Shown here in pieces: positions 34,393 through 45,683 of a DNA stretch of 64,000 nt. The stretch's first letter is position 1, and each line of letters starts with the position of its first letter. The stretch spans positions 62,001-126,000 of the forward strand of contig NZ_PZJW01000007.1 in the NCBI RefSeq assembly GCF_003206615.1, written 5' to 3'. Made by a program: the position numbers and the translations under genes. The notes below the pieces were generated by a model. That model saw nothing but the letters and a program-made list of their open reading frames with translations. It did no database searches and was not told where the DNA came from. Source of the stretch: Salinicola acroporae. Lineage in GTDB: Bacteria > Pseudomonadota > Gammaproteobacteria > Pseudomonadales > Halomonadaceae.

Positions 34393-35100
34393 TCAGTCGA
34401 GACGCTGAAGGAAGGCGGTGCCGCCGAGATTGCGCATCTGGCGCTGGATCCAGGCCGCCCGCTGCTGGACGTGCGCGGAAGGCCGAGATGCGCTCCAGCC
34501 GCGAGGATTGGGCAGAATCGCGGCGAGCCGACTCGCCTGCGACACGCTGAGGCTGGCGGCGGAGGTGCCGAAATAGTGCTGCGCCGCGGCTTCCAGCCCG
34601 AACACGCCGGTATCCCACTCGGCAATGTTGAGATAGACCTCAAGGATTCGCTGCTTGGGCCACAGCGCCTCCAGCAGCAGCGTGAACCAGGCTTCCAATC
34701 CCTTGCGGATCCAACTGCGTCCCGTCCACAGGAACAAATTGCGAGCGGTCTGCTGGCTCAGCGTGCTGGCGCCCCGCAGATCGCCGCCATCCGACCAGTT
34801 GGCCAGCGAGCGCCGGATCTGCGACACATCGAAGCCCCAGTGGTCGGGGAAGCGCTGATCCTCCCCCGCCATGACCGCCAGCTTGGCGTTGTCCGAGAGT
34901 CGCGACCACGGCTCCCACTGCTGTTCGATGGCCAGGTTGTCACCGTGGAACCACGAACTCACCTTGCGCTCCACCATCACCATCGAGCCGAATACCGGCA
35001 CGAAGCGAAACACCAGTACGAACAGCACCGACAAACCCACGAAGGCCGCGATGGCGATCACCAGATAGCGAAGAAGCGTGCGCGGCCAACCTGACGGCAT
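34393..35100 (-). CDS. mtgA: Monofunctional peptidoglycan glycosyltransferase
   Basis: 235-residue protein, near the E. coli MtgA length (242). One N-terminal membrane segment (about 8-32) is followed by a GT51 transglycosylase domain. Motif 1 is AVMAGEDQRFPDHWGFD near 75-91 with the catalytic Glu, then RGASTLSQQTARNLFLW near 109-125, and KQRILEVYLNIAEWDTGVFG near 148-167. It polymerises lipid II glycan strands in the periplasm without transpeptidase activity. It converges with the GntR gene and starts 167 bp from the divergent esterase gene. Confidence 0.93.
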   Translation of the reverse strand: MPSGWPRTLLRYLVIAIAAFVGLSVLFVLVFRFVPVFGSMVMVERKVSSWFHGDNLAIEQQWEPWSRLSDNAKLAVMAGEDQRFPDHWGFDVSQIRRSLANWSDGGDLRGASTLSQQTARNLFLWTGRSWIRKGLEAWFTLLLEALWPKQRILEVYLNIAEWDTGVFGLEAAAQHYFGTSAASLSVSQASRLAAILPNPRGWSASRPSAHVQQRAAWIQRQMRNLGGTAFLQRLD

Positions 35101-35266
35101 GAACGGGAGCTCGTGTTCGAGGAAGTGGACCCCCAGTATAACAAGGGCTTGCTGGCATGGGTTCGTCGCAATCGTCTTGGCGCAACCCAGGCCCCGGCGA
35201 TGGCGCTGGCAGGGTGCCAGTGGTCCGATTACCGTGTTAGCCGCAGCCACCGACAGAGGATACCCG

Positions 35267-36082
35267 ATGCGGATCGAGGATTTCATCCACCAGTTCAGCC
35301 TCACCGAGGCCGAGGCGCCGGTCACGACGACACGTCGGGAGTATGAAGCCCTGCATGCCAGCCGGCGCCGAGCCGACCCGGCTGGAATGCGGGTTCGTGA
35401 CGAGCGTGTTGCCGACGTCAAGATCCGCCGCTTTCAACCGGCTCGCTGCCGCTCCGGCGTTGTCGTCTATCTCCACGGCGGCGGCTGGAACCTGGGCTCG
35501 GTCGACAGCCATCACGGCATCACCGCCGATCTGGCCGAGCGCCTGCAGCGCGAGGTCGTCAGCGTCGACTATCGGTTGCTACCGGAAGCAAGCTACGCGG
35601 AGGCGCTGGCGGATTGCCACGCCGTGGTCGAGACCACTGCCCCTGTCGCCGTCATCGGCGATAGCGCGGGCGGCCGGCTGGCGATCGATGTCGCCCATGG
35701 CGGTGAATGGCAAGGCTTGCTCGGCCTGATCTATCCGGTGGTGGGAACGCCCACCGCGGCAACGCTGGGCGAGGATGCCCCGCTGCTGTCACGAGCCGAC
35801 GTGCTGTCGCTGTGGCAGATGGCGGCGCCGGACGTGCCGGCGATCCCCGGCGAGCGCCCGCCCACGCCAACGATCGAGGTGCTGGCAGTCGAGCGCGACC
35901 CGCTCACTCGCCCGCTGGAGACGGCGGTAGAGGCGTGGCGCCAAGCCGGCGCCTCGGTGGGCTATCGCCGTGCGCCCGGCATGGTCCACTCGGCGCTGCA
36001 TGGCCACGCGGAGTTACCGCCAATGCAGATCGCCTGGCAGGATTTCTGCCAGGCGATCGAGCGACGGCTCGAAGGCTCGTAG
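35267..36082 (+). CDS. Alpha/beta hydrolase, HSL-type esterase family
   Basis: 271-residue hydrolase starting at ATG 35267 behind AGAGGA. The oxyanion motif HGGGW is at 70-74 and the nucleophile elbow GDSAGG at 131-136 with Ser133. Likely acid and base residues are in VERDPL near 205 and GMVHSALHG near 238. These are typical of hormone-sensitive-lipase-like bacterial esterases. It appears cytoplasmic, with no signal peptide. Substrate unknown and no operon partner. Confidence 0.86.
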   Translation: MRIEDFIHQFSLTEAEAPVTTTRREYEALHASRRRADPAGMRVRDERVADVKIRRFQPARCRSGVVVYLHGGGWNLGSVDSHHGITADLAERLQREVVSVDYRLLPEASYAEALADCHAVVETTAPVAVIGDSAGGRLAIDVAHGGEWQGLLGLIYPVVGTPTAATLGEDAPLLSRADVLSLWQMAAPDVPAIPGERPPTPTIEVLAVERDPLTRPLETAVEAWRQAGASVGYRRAPGMVHSALHGHAELPPMQIAWQDFCQAIERRLEGS

Positions 36083-36145
36083 CCATCCCGTCTAGCTGTC
36101 CTCGACGCCTTCAACGGGCCGCCGGGTTTCGAACGCCTCCCGCGG

Positions 36146-37096
36146 TCAGCTATCCAGCTGCGACTTGACGGCGTCGATGGCGGGTTTGCCATCCTTGGCC
36201 GTCACGCCGTCCAGCCACTGGCTCACGGTATCGTAGTGAGCGCGAATCCACTCGCTGGCCACCTCGTCGGCGGGGCGCTCTTCGTGACTGTACTGGTAGA
36301 CCCAATCGTTCTGGTCGGCGATATCGACCTGATACTGGGAGAAGAAGCGGTAGAGATTGGCATCCTGCTGCTCGAGATCGCCCGGCACCAGGGTCCATAC
36401 CGTGCTGACGATATCGGCAACGCCACTGTCGTCGGCATCCTTCAGGTAGTAGAGATCGTAGTTGACGTTCATCCAGTGCGGCTCCCAGCCGACGAACGTC
36501 ACCCACTCGTGATCGGCGATCTTCTGCCCGGCAAAGGCCAGCATCGCCGCGGTGGAGCTCTCCTGCAGCTGCCAGTCGCCGAGCCCGGCCTTGTCCTCGG
36601 CAATCGCCTCCAGGATGGCATCGTTGATGCCGGTACCGGCTTCGATGCCCTGGATCTTGCCGTCGAATCGATCCTTGAAGCGATCGAGATCGGCTACGCT
36701 GTCGACCCCCGCCTCATGGACGTAGGAGGGCACCACCAGCCCCGAGTTGGCGTTGCTGATGTTGGCTGCGGCGTGGGCCAAGCGCCCCGAGTCGAGCAGC
36801 GGCTCGGTCATCTCCTGCTGCACCGGGTACCAGTTGCCCAGGTAGGCATCCAGCTGGCCGTTGGCCAGTCCGTTGAGGATGACGCCCACCGCCAGCTCTT
36901 TCTGCTCGGTGCGGTAGCCCATGGCGTCGAGGAGTTGAGCGGCAATCTCGGTCTTGACGGTGACCCCGGGCCACGGCGAGACGCCTAGACGCACCTCGTC
37001 GAGATCAGCCTGCGCCGATCCCGCCGTCAACAGTGCCAACGGTAGCGCCGCGGCCAACAGGCGATGCTTTGCCCTCGAGCGTGTTGCTCTGGTCAT
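36146..37096 (-). CDS. Glycine betaine/choline ABC transporter substrate-binding protein (OpuAC/ChoX-like), orphan
   Basis: 316-residue protein with a signal peptide (1-30, ending AQADL). The OpuAC fold is shown by VRLGVSPWPGVTVKTEIAAQLL near 35 and GNWYPVQQEM near 86, and by FVGWEPHWMNVNYDLYYL near 200 with aromatic residues suited to a quaternary ammonium cage. Choline- and betaine-binding proteins share these features. No permease or ATPase gene is next to it, so it works with components encoded elsewhere. Such uptake fits an osmotically stressed halophile. Confidence 0.85.
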   Translation of the reverse strand: MTRATRSRAKHRLLAAALPLALLTAGSAQADLDEVRLGVSPWPGVTVKTEIAAQLLDAMGYRTEQKELAVGVILNGLANGQLDAYLGNWYPVQQEMTEPLLDSGRLAHAAANISNANSGLVVPSYVHEAGVDSVADLDRFKDRFDGKIQGIEAGTGINDAILEAIAEDKAGLGDWQLQESSTAAMLAFAGQKIADHEWVTFVGWEPHWMNVNYDLYYLKDADDSGVADIVSTVWTLVPGDLEQQDANLYRFFSQYQVDIADQNDWVYQYSHEERPADEVASEWIRAHYDTVSQWLDGVTAKDGKPAIDAVKSQLDS

Positions 37097-37300
37097 GAGT
37101 CCTCTCCCTTGAGTTGTTATCGAATGAACCTCCTCTACTGTGACCCTCCCGCGGGCCAGGGATTGACTTCAGGCGACGATCGCTAGACACAAAGCGGCAA
37201 TATCGGCAGCGAATGGTCGATATGGATATGAGCAATAGGTATTAAAGGGAATAAAAAGCCTGATTTATATTCCATGGTAACGATCTTCACCGGGACCGCC

Positions 37301-38251
37301 ATGAACTTCCAGCAGCTACGCATCGTCCGCGAGACCGTGCGCCAACGCTTCAACCTGACCGAGGCGTCGAACGCACTCTTCACCTCCCAATCCGGTGCCA
37401 GCAAGCATATTCGCGACCTCGAGGACGAGCTCGGCGTCGAGCTGTTCGAGCGTCGCGGCAAGCGGCTACTCGGGCTGACGACCGCAGGCCGCACGCTGCT
37501 CGAGACGATCGAGCGGATTCTTCTCGATGCCGAAAACCTCAAGCGCTCGGCGCATCAATTGGCGAACCGGGACCAGGGCCGGCTGGCGATCGCCACGACG
37601 CACACCCAGGCGCGCTACTCCCTGCCGCCGATCATTGCTCGATTCCAGGAGAGATTTCCCAAAGTCCATCTGGAGCTCCACCAGTGTAGCCCCGGGGAGA
37701 TCGTCTCCCTGTTGAAAGCGGGGACGGTGGATATCGGCATCGCCACCGAAGCCGTCAACGAGGATGGCGCGTCGTTCGTACGCTTCCCGTTCCATCACTG
37801 GCACCACAGCATCGTCGTGCCCGACGACCATCCGCTCACCAAGGTGGCCACCCTGACCCTGGAGGCCGTGGCCGACTATCCCGTCGTGACCTACCACGAA
37901 GGTTTCACCGGCCGCGCCAGGATCGATCAGGCCTTCGAGAAGGCCGCGCTGGCACCCAATGTCGTCTTGACCGCGCTGGATGCCGACGTGATCAAGACCT
38001 ACGTCGAGCTCGGCCTGGGGATCGGAATCATCGCGTCACTGGCCTATCACCCCGATCGCGACCGGGGATTGACGCTGCTGTCGGGCGAGTCGTTGTTCCC
38101 CCGCAATACCGCCTATCTCGCCCTCAGACGTGGCCACTTTCTCCACGCCTTCGCCTATGAATTTCTTCGCCTGTGCAGCGTCGCGCTGGACGAGGAGACC
38201 GTGCAGCTGGCGCTCGCGGCACGCTGGCCCACTAAGTTAAAAATACGATAA
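37301..38251 (+). CDS. CysB-like LysR regulator of sulfur assimilation
   Basis: 316-residue LTTR. It begins MNFQQLRIVRETVRQRFNLTEAS, the characteristic CysB/Cbl opening, and continues LFTSQSGASKHIRDLEDELGVELF. The effector domain includes TTHTQARYSLPPII near 97, the CysB region that contacts acetylserine or sulfate. It is placed directly upstream of a sulfate transporter operon in the same direction, its expected target. I chose ATG 37301 over an in-frame start at 37274 because the protein then matches the family N-terminus. Confidence 0.9.
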   Translation: MNFQQLRIVRETVRQRFNLTEASNALFTSQSGASKHIRDLEDELGVELFERRGKRLLGLTTAGRTLLETIERILLDAENLKRSAHQLANRDQGRLAIATTHTQARYSLPPIIARFQERFPKVHLELHQCSPGEIVSLLKAGTVDIGIATEAVNEDGASFVRFPFHHWHHSIVVPDDHPLTKVATLTLEAVADYPVVTYHEGFTGRARIDQAFEKAALAPNVVLTALDADVIKTYVELGLGIGIIASLAYHPDRDRGLTLLSGESLFPRNTAYLALRRGHFLHAFAYEFLRLCSVALDEETVQLALAARWPTKLKIR

Positions 38252-38345
38252 ACAATTCGTTTTTTATTACTTTTTCAACGGACAGCCCCTCACCTAGAGT
38301 CATCCCTTTACATCGCCTACCGATCGACTCCAGGGAACGAAACCA

Positions 38346-39416
38346 ATGAGCCAACTGACTTCGTGGATCTTTGCCGGCGCGCTGGGACTTTCCGCGCTGG
38401 CCGCGACGACATTCGCCCAGGCGGAAGAGATTGAGTTGCTCAACGCCTCCTACGATCCGACCCGAGAGCTATACCAGGCCTACAACCCGCTGTTCAGCCA
38501 CTGGTACCGCGAGCAGACCGGCGACAACGTCACCATCGAGCAGAGCCATGGGGGATCCGGCAAGCAGGCGCGTTCCGTCATCGACGGCCTACCGGCGGAT
38601 GTGGTGACACTGGCGCTGGGTTACGACATCGATGCCATCGCCGATCGCACCGGCAAGATACCCGAGGCGTGGCAGAGCGCGCTGCCGCACAACAGCGCTC
38701 CCTACACATCGACGATCGTGTTTCTGGTTCGCAAGGGTAACCCCAAGCACATTCAGGATTGGGATGACCTGACGAAGGATGGCATCGAGGTCATCACCCC
38801 CAACCCCAAGACCTCCGGCGGCGCGCGCTGGAACTTCCTGGCCGCCTGGATCTACGTCCTGAAGGAACAACTGGGCGACCTGAGCAAGCTCGACGATCCC
38901 CGGTACGCCGATGAAATCAGCGCCGCACAAGCGGCAGCGCGGCAATTCGTCGGCGACCTTTACCGCCATGTACCGGTCCTCGACTCCGGCGCCCGCGGCG
39001 CCACCAACACCTTCGTCCAGCGGGGTATCGGCGACGTGCTGTTGGCATGGGAAAACGAGGCGTTTCTAGCCACCGAAGAGCTGGGCGAGGGTCAGTTCGA
39101 TATCGTGGTGCCTTCGGTCAGCGTCGTTGCCGAGCCGCCGGTGGCGGTCGTCGAGGGCAACGTCGAGAACAAGGGCGAGGCCGCCGAGAGGGCCGCTCGC
39201 GCCTATCTCGAACACCTCTACTCTCCGGAAGCCCAAGCCCTGGTCGCCGCCAACTACTATCGTCCGGTCGATCCAGAGGCTGCCTCGAAAGAGGATCTCG
39301 CACGCTTCCCCGAGCTGGAGCTGCACACGGTCGATGAAGTCTTCGGTAGCTGGCGCGAAGCGCAGGCGACCTACTTCGACGATGGCGGTGTTTTCGACAA
39401 GATCTATCAGCCCTGA
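38346..39416 (+). CDS. Sulfate ABC transporter substrate-binding protein
   Basis: 356-residue protein with a signal peptide (1-26, ending AQAEE). The Sbp/CysP family is clear from [20 protein letters not shown] near 30, [16 protein letters not shown] near 65, the sulfate-contacting [12 protein letters not shown] near 157 and the C-terminal GVFDKIYQP. It is the first gene of a four-gene cysT-cysW-cysA type operon and is 95 bp after the CysB-like gene, in an AT-rich gap that probably holds the CysB-activated promoter. Sbp versus CysP (sulfate versus thiosulfate preference) is not resolved. Confidence 0.92.
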   Translation: MSQLTSWIFAGALGLSALAATTFAQAEEIELLNASYDPTRELYQAYNPLFSHWYREQTGDNVTIEQSHGGSGKQARSVIDGLPADVVTLALGYDIDAIADRTGKIPEAWQSALPHNSAPYTSTIVFLVRKGNPKHIQDWDDLTKDGIEVITPNPKTSGGARWNFLAAWIYVLKEQLGDLSKLDDPRYADEISAAQAAARQFVGDLYRHVPVLDSGARGATNTFVQRGIGDVLLAWENEAFLATEELGEGQFDIVVPSVSVVAEPPVAVVEGNVENKGEAAERAARAYLEHLYSPEAQALVAANYYRPVDPEAASKEDLARFPELELHTVDEVFGSWREAQATYFDDGGVFDKIYQP

Positions 39417-39437
39417 CCGCGTGGAAGCCGACCGCTC

Positions 39438-40265
39438 ATGAGCCATCGAAAGACACGGTTACCGGGGTTCGGGCTGAGCCTGGGCATCACGGTGTTCACG
39501 CTCTCGCTGCTGGTGCTGATCCCGCTATCGGCTCTCGTGACCCAATCCGCCGGCCTCAGTCTCGGCGGCATGTGGCATGCGCTGGCGGATCGCAGGGTAC
39601 TGGCGGCATTTCGCGTCAGCTTCTCGACCGCCTTCGCCGCGGCCTTCACCAATGTGCTGCTGGGATTGGTCGTCGCCTGGGTGCTGGTGCGCTACCCGCT
39701 ACCTTTCAAGCGCAGCCTCGATGCCCTGATCGATCTACCGTTCGCGCTCCCCACTGCCGTCGCCGGGATCGTGCTGACGACGCTGTATGCCCCCAACGGT
39801 TGGCTGGGGCAGTTCTTCACGGACTGGGGGATTCGCATCGCTTTCACACCACTGGGCATCGTCGTGGCCTTGATCTTCATCGGGCTGCCGTTCGTCGTGC
39901 GCACGGTCGAACCCGTGCTTCAGGAGCTGGACCGACAGCAGGAGGAAGCCTCGACCAGTCTGGGCGCATCGCGCTGGCAGACCTTCCACCGCGTACTGCT
40001 ACCACCCTTGGTGCCAGCCATTCTAACCGGGTTCTCGCTCGCCTTCGCGCGAGGACTGGGGGAGTACGGATCGGTCATCTTCATCGCCGGCAACATGCCG
40101 ATGAAGTCCGAGATCGTGCCCCTGCTGATCGTCACCAAGCTGGAACAGTACGACTACGCCGGTGCCACCGTCATCGCGCTGGCGTCACTGGTCGTGGCCT
40201 TCATCATGCTGCTGGTCGTCAACGGCCTGCAGCACTGGACACGCAAGCGCACCGGACAGGATTGA
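39438..40265 (+). CDS. cysT: Sulfate ABC transporter permease CysT (CysU)
   Basis: 275-residue permease with about six helices. The inner-membrane coupling motif is EEASTSLGASRWQTFHRVLLPPL near 175-197 (the EAA loop), and DLPFALPTAVAGIVLTTLYAPNGWLG near 96 is characteristic of CysT. It sits 21 bp after the binding-protein gene and is followed 10 bp later by cysW. Confidence 0.93.
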   Translation: MSHRKTRLPGFGLSLGITVFTLSLLVLIPLSALVTQSAGLSLGGMWHALADRRVLAAFRVSFSTAFAAAFTNVLLGLVVAWVLVRYPLPFKRSLDALIDLPFALPTAVAGIVLTTLYAPNGWLGQFFTDWGIRIAFTPLGIVVALIFIGLPFVVRTVEPVLQELDRQQEEASTSLGASRWQTFHRVLLPPLVPAILTGFSLAFARGLGEYGSVIFIAGNMPMKSEIVPLLIVTKLEQYDYAGATVIALASLVVAFIMLLVVNGLQHWTRKRTGQD

Positions 40266-40275
40266 GGAGAGCCTC

Positions 40276-41142
40276 GTGAACAGCACCACCCACCGTCAAA
40301 TCGTGGCTCGGCAGCAGGCAGATGAAACGCCTCTCGTTCGGTACCTGCTGAGCTTGCTGGCAATGGCGATCATCGGATTATTCCTGATCCTGCCCCTGGT
40401 CGCCGTGCTGGTCGAAGCCTTCCGGGATGGCTGGCAGGCCTACATGACCGCCATCACCGATCGCTACACGCGCCACGCGATCGGGCTGACACTATTCACG
40501 GCGTTGATCTGCGTACCGCTGAATACGCTTTTCGGCGTTGCCGCAGCCTGGTGTATCGCACGGTTCGATTTTCCGGGCAGAAGCCTTTTGACCACGCTGA
40601 TCGACCTGCCCTTTTCGGTATCGCCAGTCATCGCCGGCCTCGTCTTCATTCTGATCTTCGGCGCGCAGGGCTGGTTCGACGGTTGGTTCGCCGCCAACGG
40701 TTTTCCCATCCTCTTCGCCCTGCCGGGTATCGTCCTGGCCACGATGTTCGTCACCCTGCCGTTCGTCGCCCGAGAGCTGATACCGCTGATGCAGCAGCAA
40801 GGCGCGGAACAGGAAGAGGCGGCGATCATGCTCGGGGCCAGCCCGTGGCAGATGTGGTGGACGATCACGCTGCCGCGCATCAAGTGGGGGCTGCTGTATG
40901 GCGTGATTCTCTGCAACGCGCGCGCCATGGGTGAGTTCGGGGCGGTGTCGGTCGTCTCCGGTCATATCCGGGGCTCGACCAACACCCTGCCGCTGCACGT
41001 CGAGATTCTCTACAACGAGTATCAGTTCAGCGCGGCCTTCGCCGTCGCCACGCTGTTGGCTGGCCTCGCCATCGTGACCCTGATCGCCAAGTCGATCGTC
41101 GAGTGGCGCCAGCAGCGCCAATGGGAGAGTGCATCGTCATGA
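40276..41142 (+). CDS. cysW: Sulfate ABC transporter permease CysW
   Basis: 288-residue permease starting at GTG 40276 behind GAGGAG. The EAA loop [22 protein letters not shown] lies near 182, and [24 protein letters not shown] near 106 matches CysW. It forms the membrane channel with CysT. Its TGA overlaps the ATG of cysA in an ATGA, so the two are translationally coupled. Confidence 0.93.
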   Translation: MNSTTHRQIVARQQADETPLVRYLLSLLAMAIIGLFLILPLVAVLVEAFRDGWQAYMTAITDRYTRHAIGLTLFTALICVPLNTLFGVAAAWCIARFDFPGRSLLTTLIDLPFSVSPVIAGLVFILIFGAQGWFDGWFAANGFPILFALPGIVLATMFVTLPFVARELIPLMQQQGAEQEEAAIMLGASPWQMWWTITLPRIKWGLLYGVILCNARAMGEFGAVSVVSGHIRGSTNTLPLHVEILYNEYQFSAAFAVATLLAGLAIVTLIAKSIVEWRQQRQWESASS

Positions 41143-42239
41143 GCATCCACGTTAACCAGCTGACCAAACGCTACGGCAACTTCACGGCACTGGACGACAT
41201 TTCGCTGTCCATCGACGATGGCGAGTTGGTGGCGCTACTCGGCCCCTCCGGCTGCGGCAAGACCACCCTGCTGCGCAGCATCGCCGGCATGGAGTTCGCC
41301 GACAGCGGCAACATCCTGCTTGAAGGCCGCGACATGACGTTCGAGCCCATCCGCCACCGCCAGGTCGGATTCGTCTTCCAGCATTACGCCCTGTTCAATC
41401 ACATGAGCGTGTTCGAGAACGTCGCCTATGGCTTACGCGTCAGGCCACGTGCCCAGCGTCCCACCGAAGCCGCGATTCGTCAGCGCGTCCATGAGCTGCT
41501 CGATCTGGTCCAGTTGGAGTGGCTGGCCAAGCGCTTTCCGCCCCAGCTCTCCGGCGGCCAGCGCCAGCGCATTGCGCTGGCCCGAGCGCTGGCGGTGGAA
41601 CCTCGATACCTGCTCCTCGATGAGCCTTTCGGCGCATTGGACGCCAACGTTCGCAAGGAGTTGCGAGGTTGGCTGCGTCGCCTGCACGAGGAGCTCCACG
41701 TGACCAGCCTCTTCGTCACCCATGACCAGGAGGAGGCCATGGAAGTCGCGAGTCGCATTGTGGTCATGAATCATGGCCGAATCGAACAGCTAGGCACGCC
41801 CGCGGAAATCTACGACACCCCCCGCACCCCGTTCGTCTCTACCTTCATTGGCAACGTCAATGTGTTCAGGGGCTGCGTTCGCAATGGCGCTTTCCACAGT
41901 GGTAGCTGGCGTCTGCCACTACCCCGGACGTTGGATACGCTCCATCTGGCCGAACAGAACGCCTACATTCGGCCCCACGATATCGAGATTCTCCGGGGTC
42001 CGGCGGCTGACTGGGAGGTCAGGATTCGTCACGTCCAACCCATGGGCAGCCGCTATCATCTCGAAGCCATCCCCGTCACCGATGCCAGTGCCGGGCCTGG
42101 CCCCGAGACCGAGAGTGGCAGGATCATGATTGAACTGACGCGACAGGCTTTCAAGACGCTGGCACTCGACGTAGGGCATCGAGTCGGCCTCAGGATTCAT
42201 CACGTTCACTGGTTTCATGGAGCCACCACCCTGCAGTAG
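41139..42239 (+). CDS. cysA: Sulfate/thiosulfate ABC transporter ATP-binding protein CysA
   Basis: 366-residue ATPase. Walker A GPSGCGKT is at 35-42, the signature [15 protein letters not shown] near 135, Walker [13 protein letters not shown] near 157 and the H-loop [19 protein letters not shown] near 190. A C-terminal TOBE-like regulatory domain follows from about 240 ([12 protein letters not shown]). It energises the CysTW permease and completes the sulfate importer. Confidence 0.93.
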   Translation: MSIHVNQLTKRYGNFTALDDISLSIDDGELVALLGPSGCGKTTLLRSIAGMEFADSGNILLEGRDMTFEPIRHRQVGFVFQHYALFNHMSVFENVAYGLRVRPRAQRPTEAAIRQRVHELLDLVQLEWLAKRFPPQLSGGQRQRIALARALAVEPRYLLLDEPFGALDANVRKELRGWLRRLHEELHVTSLFVTHDQEEAMEVASRIVVMNHGRIEQLGTPAEIYDTPRTPFVSTFIGNVNVFRGCVRNGAFHSGSWRLPLPRTLDTLHLAEQNAYIRPHDIEILRGPAADWEVRIRHVQPMGSRYHLEAIPVTDASAGPGPETESGRIMIELTRQAFKTLALDVGHRVGLRIHHVHWFHGATTLQ

Positions 42240-42324
42240 TCGATCGACATACCGGCACCTGCTTGACGGGAGTCCACCGCGACCCCTCCAGTCGGGACGC
42301 CGTCCCAGGCCGGCCAACGAAAAA

Positions 42325-42347
42325 GCGGCACGCCAGAAGCGTGCCGC
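42325..42347 (-). terminator. Terminator after the S-formylglutathione hydrolase gene
   Basis: GCGGCACGC (42325-42333), loop CAGAA, GCGTGCCGC (42339-42347): a perfect 9-bp stem. On the minus strand it is followed by TTTTTCG, so it ends the formaldehyde detoxification operon whose last stop is at 42397. No T-run follows on the plus strand, so it is a weak stop for cysA. Confidence 0.85.
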
Positions 42348-42396
42348 GAAACGATCGACTCTCGGTCCCGACGAGTCAACGGGACCGTGATCGCGC

Positions 42397-43254
42397 TCAG
42401 CGCTTGGCGTAGAGCCTCTCGGCGTGATAGCGCAGGTGCTCGTCGATGAAGCTGGCGATGAAAAAGTAGCTGTGATCGTAACCGGGGTGGCGACGCAGCG
42501 TGAGCGGGTGATCGTGCTCCTCGCACACCGCTTCCAGCCGCTCGGGCTTGAGCTGATCTTCGAGGAAGTTGTCCGCTTCCCCCTGGTCGATGAATAGCGG
42601 CTGGCGCGACGAGCCCTTGGCGACCAGTTCGCAAGCGTCATACTGGGTGCGAAGACCGACATCGTCGCCCAGGTAGTTCTCGAACGCCTTCTGCCCCCAG
42701 GGCACCTGGGTCGGGTTGACGATCGGCGCGAATGCCGACACTGCCGAATAGCGTCCAGGCTGTCGCAGGGCCAGCACCAGTGCGCCATGGCCACCCATGG
42801 AATGACCGCTGATCGACTCGCGGCCATTGACCGGGAAGTGCAGCCGTACGACCGAGGGCAGCTCCTCGGTCACGTAGTCGTACATCCGATAATGCTTCGA
42901 CCACGGCTCGCGCTTGGCGTTGAGGTAGAAGCCCGCGCCGGAGCCGAAATCGTAGCTCTCGTGTTCGCCGGGCAGGTCCAGCCCGCGGGGACTGGTGTCC
43001 GGACAGACGATCGCAATGCCCAGCTCGGCGGCGGTCTTCTGCGCCCCCGCCTTCTGCATGAAGTTCTCGTCGTTGCAGGTCAGGCCGGAGAGCCACCACA
43101 TCAGCGGCACGCGCCCTTCTTCGGCCTGCGGCGGAAGGTAGATCGCGAAGATCATGTCGCAATCCAGCGCCCGGGAGTAATGCTTGTAACGCTTGACCCA
43201 GCCACCGAAACTCTTGGTGGCCGAGACCAGCTCCAACTGCTCACTCATCGACAT
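42397..43254 (-). CDS. fghA: S-formylglutathione hydrolase
   Basis: 285-residue esterase-D family hydrolase. LTCNDENFMQKAGAQ near 58-72 is the family signature; the nucleophile is Ser152 in SGHSMGGHGAL, with Asp in DQGEADNFL near 222 and His in YDHSYFF near 260. It hydrolyses S-formylglutathione to formate and glutathione, the second step after FrmA. It lies 181 bp downstream of the dehydrogenase gene on the same strand, separated by a 25-bp tandem repeat, and ends at a strong terminator. Confidence 0.94.
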   Translation of the reverse strand: MSMSEQLELVSATKSFGGWVKRYKHYSRALDCDMIFAIYLPPQAEEGRVPLMWWLSGLTCNDENFMQKAGAQKTAAELGIAIVCPDTSPRGLDLPGEHESYDFGSGAGFYLNAKREPWSKHYRMYDYVTEELPSVVRLHFPVNGRESISGHSMGGHGALVLALRQPGRYSAVSAFAPIVNPTQVPWGQKAFENYLGDDVGLRTQYDACELVAKGSSRQPLFIDQGEADNFLEDQLKPERLEAVCEEHDHPLTLRRHPGYDHSYFFIASFIDEHLRYHAERLYAKR

Positions 43255-43305
43255 GGTTTTCTCCTGGCAGCGCCGGCAGTATCACCGCCGGCGGATTGGA
43301 CGCGG

Positions 43306-44557
<1,252 letters not shown>

Positions 44558-44674
44558 CTATGAGCTTGAGGAACTTCGATGGGTCGCTCGACATCCAGCC
44601 GGCGCCATGGCGGCGCTTTCCAGTCTCAGTCTAGGCGCACGCCGCCAGGCAATAAACCAGGCATTTCGCAGATG

Positions 44675-44693
44675 ATTGTTGCCATGCAACAAT
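44675..44693. promoter_or_regulatory. LysR-type operator between frmA and its divergent regulator
   Basis: ATTGTTGC (44675-44682), CAT, GCAACAAT (44686-44693): a perfect 8-bp inverted repeat with 3-bp spacer. It contains T-N11-A pairs as in LysR sites. It is centred 42 bp before the regulator start and 139 bp from frmA. Confidence 0.7.
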
Positions 44694-44725
44694 AATTGAT
44701 CTGCAACGCGGAGATGAGGGACTGC

Positions 44726-45613
44726 ATGTCACGCTGGGATGGTATCGAGGCATTCGTTGCCGTGGTTCGGCTGGGCACGTTCTCGCGCGCCGCCCAGTCG
44801 TTGAAGGTCTCCAACTCCCATGTCAGCCGGCTGGTCAGCCAACTCGAACAGGACCTGGGAACGCCGCTGCTTTATCGGACCACGCGCCAGATTCGGCTGA
44901 CCGATGGCGGGGCCGTGTATTACGAACACTGCCGATCGCTGCTGGACGGTTTCAAGGAAGCCGAAGCCGCACTCAACGAACTGCAGTCCCAGCCGCAGGG
45001 GCGGCTCGCCATCAGTTGCGCCACCACGTTCGGGGAGCGCTTCATCGCGCCGCTGGTCAACGACTTCCAATGTCGTTACCCGCAGCTCGACGTGCGTCTT
45101 CACTTCACCAATCGCACGGTCGAGCTGATCGACGAGGGCTTCGACGTGGCGATTCGAATGGGCGTGCTCAGGGATTCGAGCCTGTTGTCGCGGCGGCTGT
45201 GCCAGCGTCGCGAATACGTCGTCGGCGCCCCCGCCTATTTCCAGCGCTATCCGACGCCGCACAGTCTGTCCGAGCTGCCGCACCACAACTGCCTGGTCGG
45301 ATCGCGGGATAGCTGGCTGTTCAGCGTCGATGGCCGTCAGCGGGAGGTTCGCGTGGAGGGTAACTGGCGGGGCAATTCGGGGCCGGCGCTGCTGGATGCC
45401 GCATGCAAGGGCATCGGCCTGGCCCAGTTGCCGGACTACTACGTGGAAACGGCAATCCGCCAGGGCCAACTGACGGCCGTGCTGGACCGCTACCAGTTCA
45501 CCGACACCGCCGTGTGGGCGGTGTATCCCCGCCACCGCCAGCTCTCCTCAAAGATACGTCTACTGGTCGATTTCCTGGCCACGCGGCTGCCGGAAGCGAT
45601 TGCCGCCGGTTAG
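44726..45613 (+). CDS. LysR-family regulator of the formaldehyde detoxification genes
   Basis: 295-residue LTTR. The DNA-binding domain is 1-60 (WDGIEAFVAVVRLGTFSRAAQSLKVSNSHVSRLVSQLE, in parts) and the effector domain starts near 87 (GRLAISCATTFGERFIAPL). The start at ATG 44726 is supported by AGGGA seven bases upstream; in-frame starts at 44714 and 44696 are less likely. It is divergent from frmA-fghA, an arrangement known for FrmA regulators in other proteobacteria, and probably senses the adduct or formaldehyde. It converges with the Crp/Fnr gene. Confidence 0.9.
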   Translation: MSRWDGIEAFVAVVRLGTFSRAAQSLKVSNSHVSRLVSQLEQDLGTPLLYRTTRQIRLTDGGAVYYEHCRSLLDGFKEAEAALNELQSQPQGRLAISCATTFGERFIAPLVNDFQCRYPQLDVRLHFTNRTVELIDEGFDVAIRMGVLRDSSLLSRRLCQRREYVVGAPAYFQRYPTPHSLSELPHHNCLVGSRDSWLFSVDGRQREVRVEGNWRGNSGPALLDAACKGIGLAQLPDYYVETAIRQGQLTAVLDRYQFTDTAVWAVYPRHRQLSSKIRLLVDFLATRLPEAIAAG

Positions 45614-45683
45614 CGATTCGCGCCGTCACTGCGAGCCAACCGGGCCGGCAACAGCCCGACCCGGCACCTCGTGGGCCGTCGAC

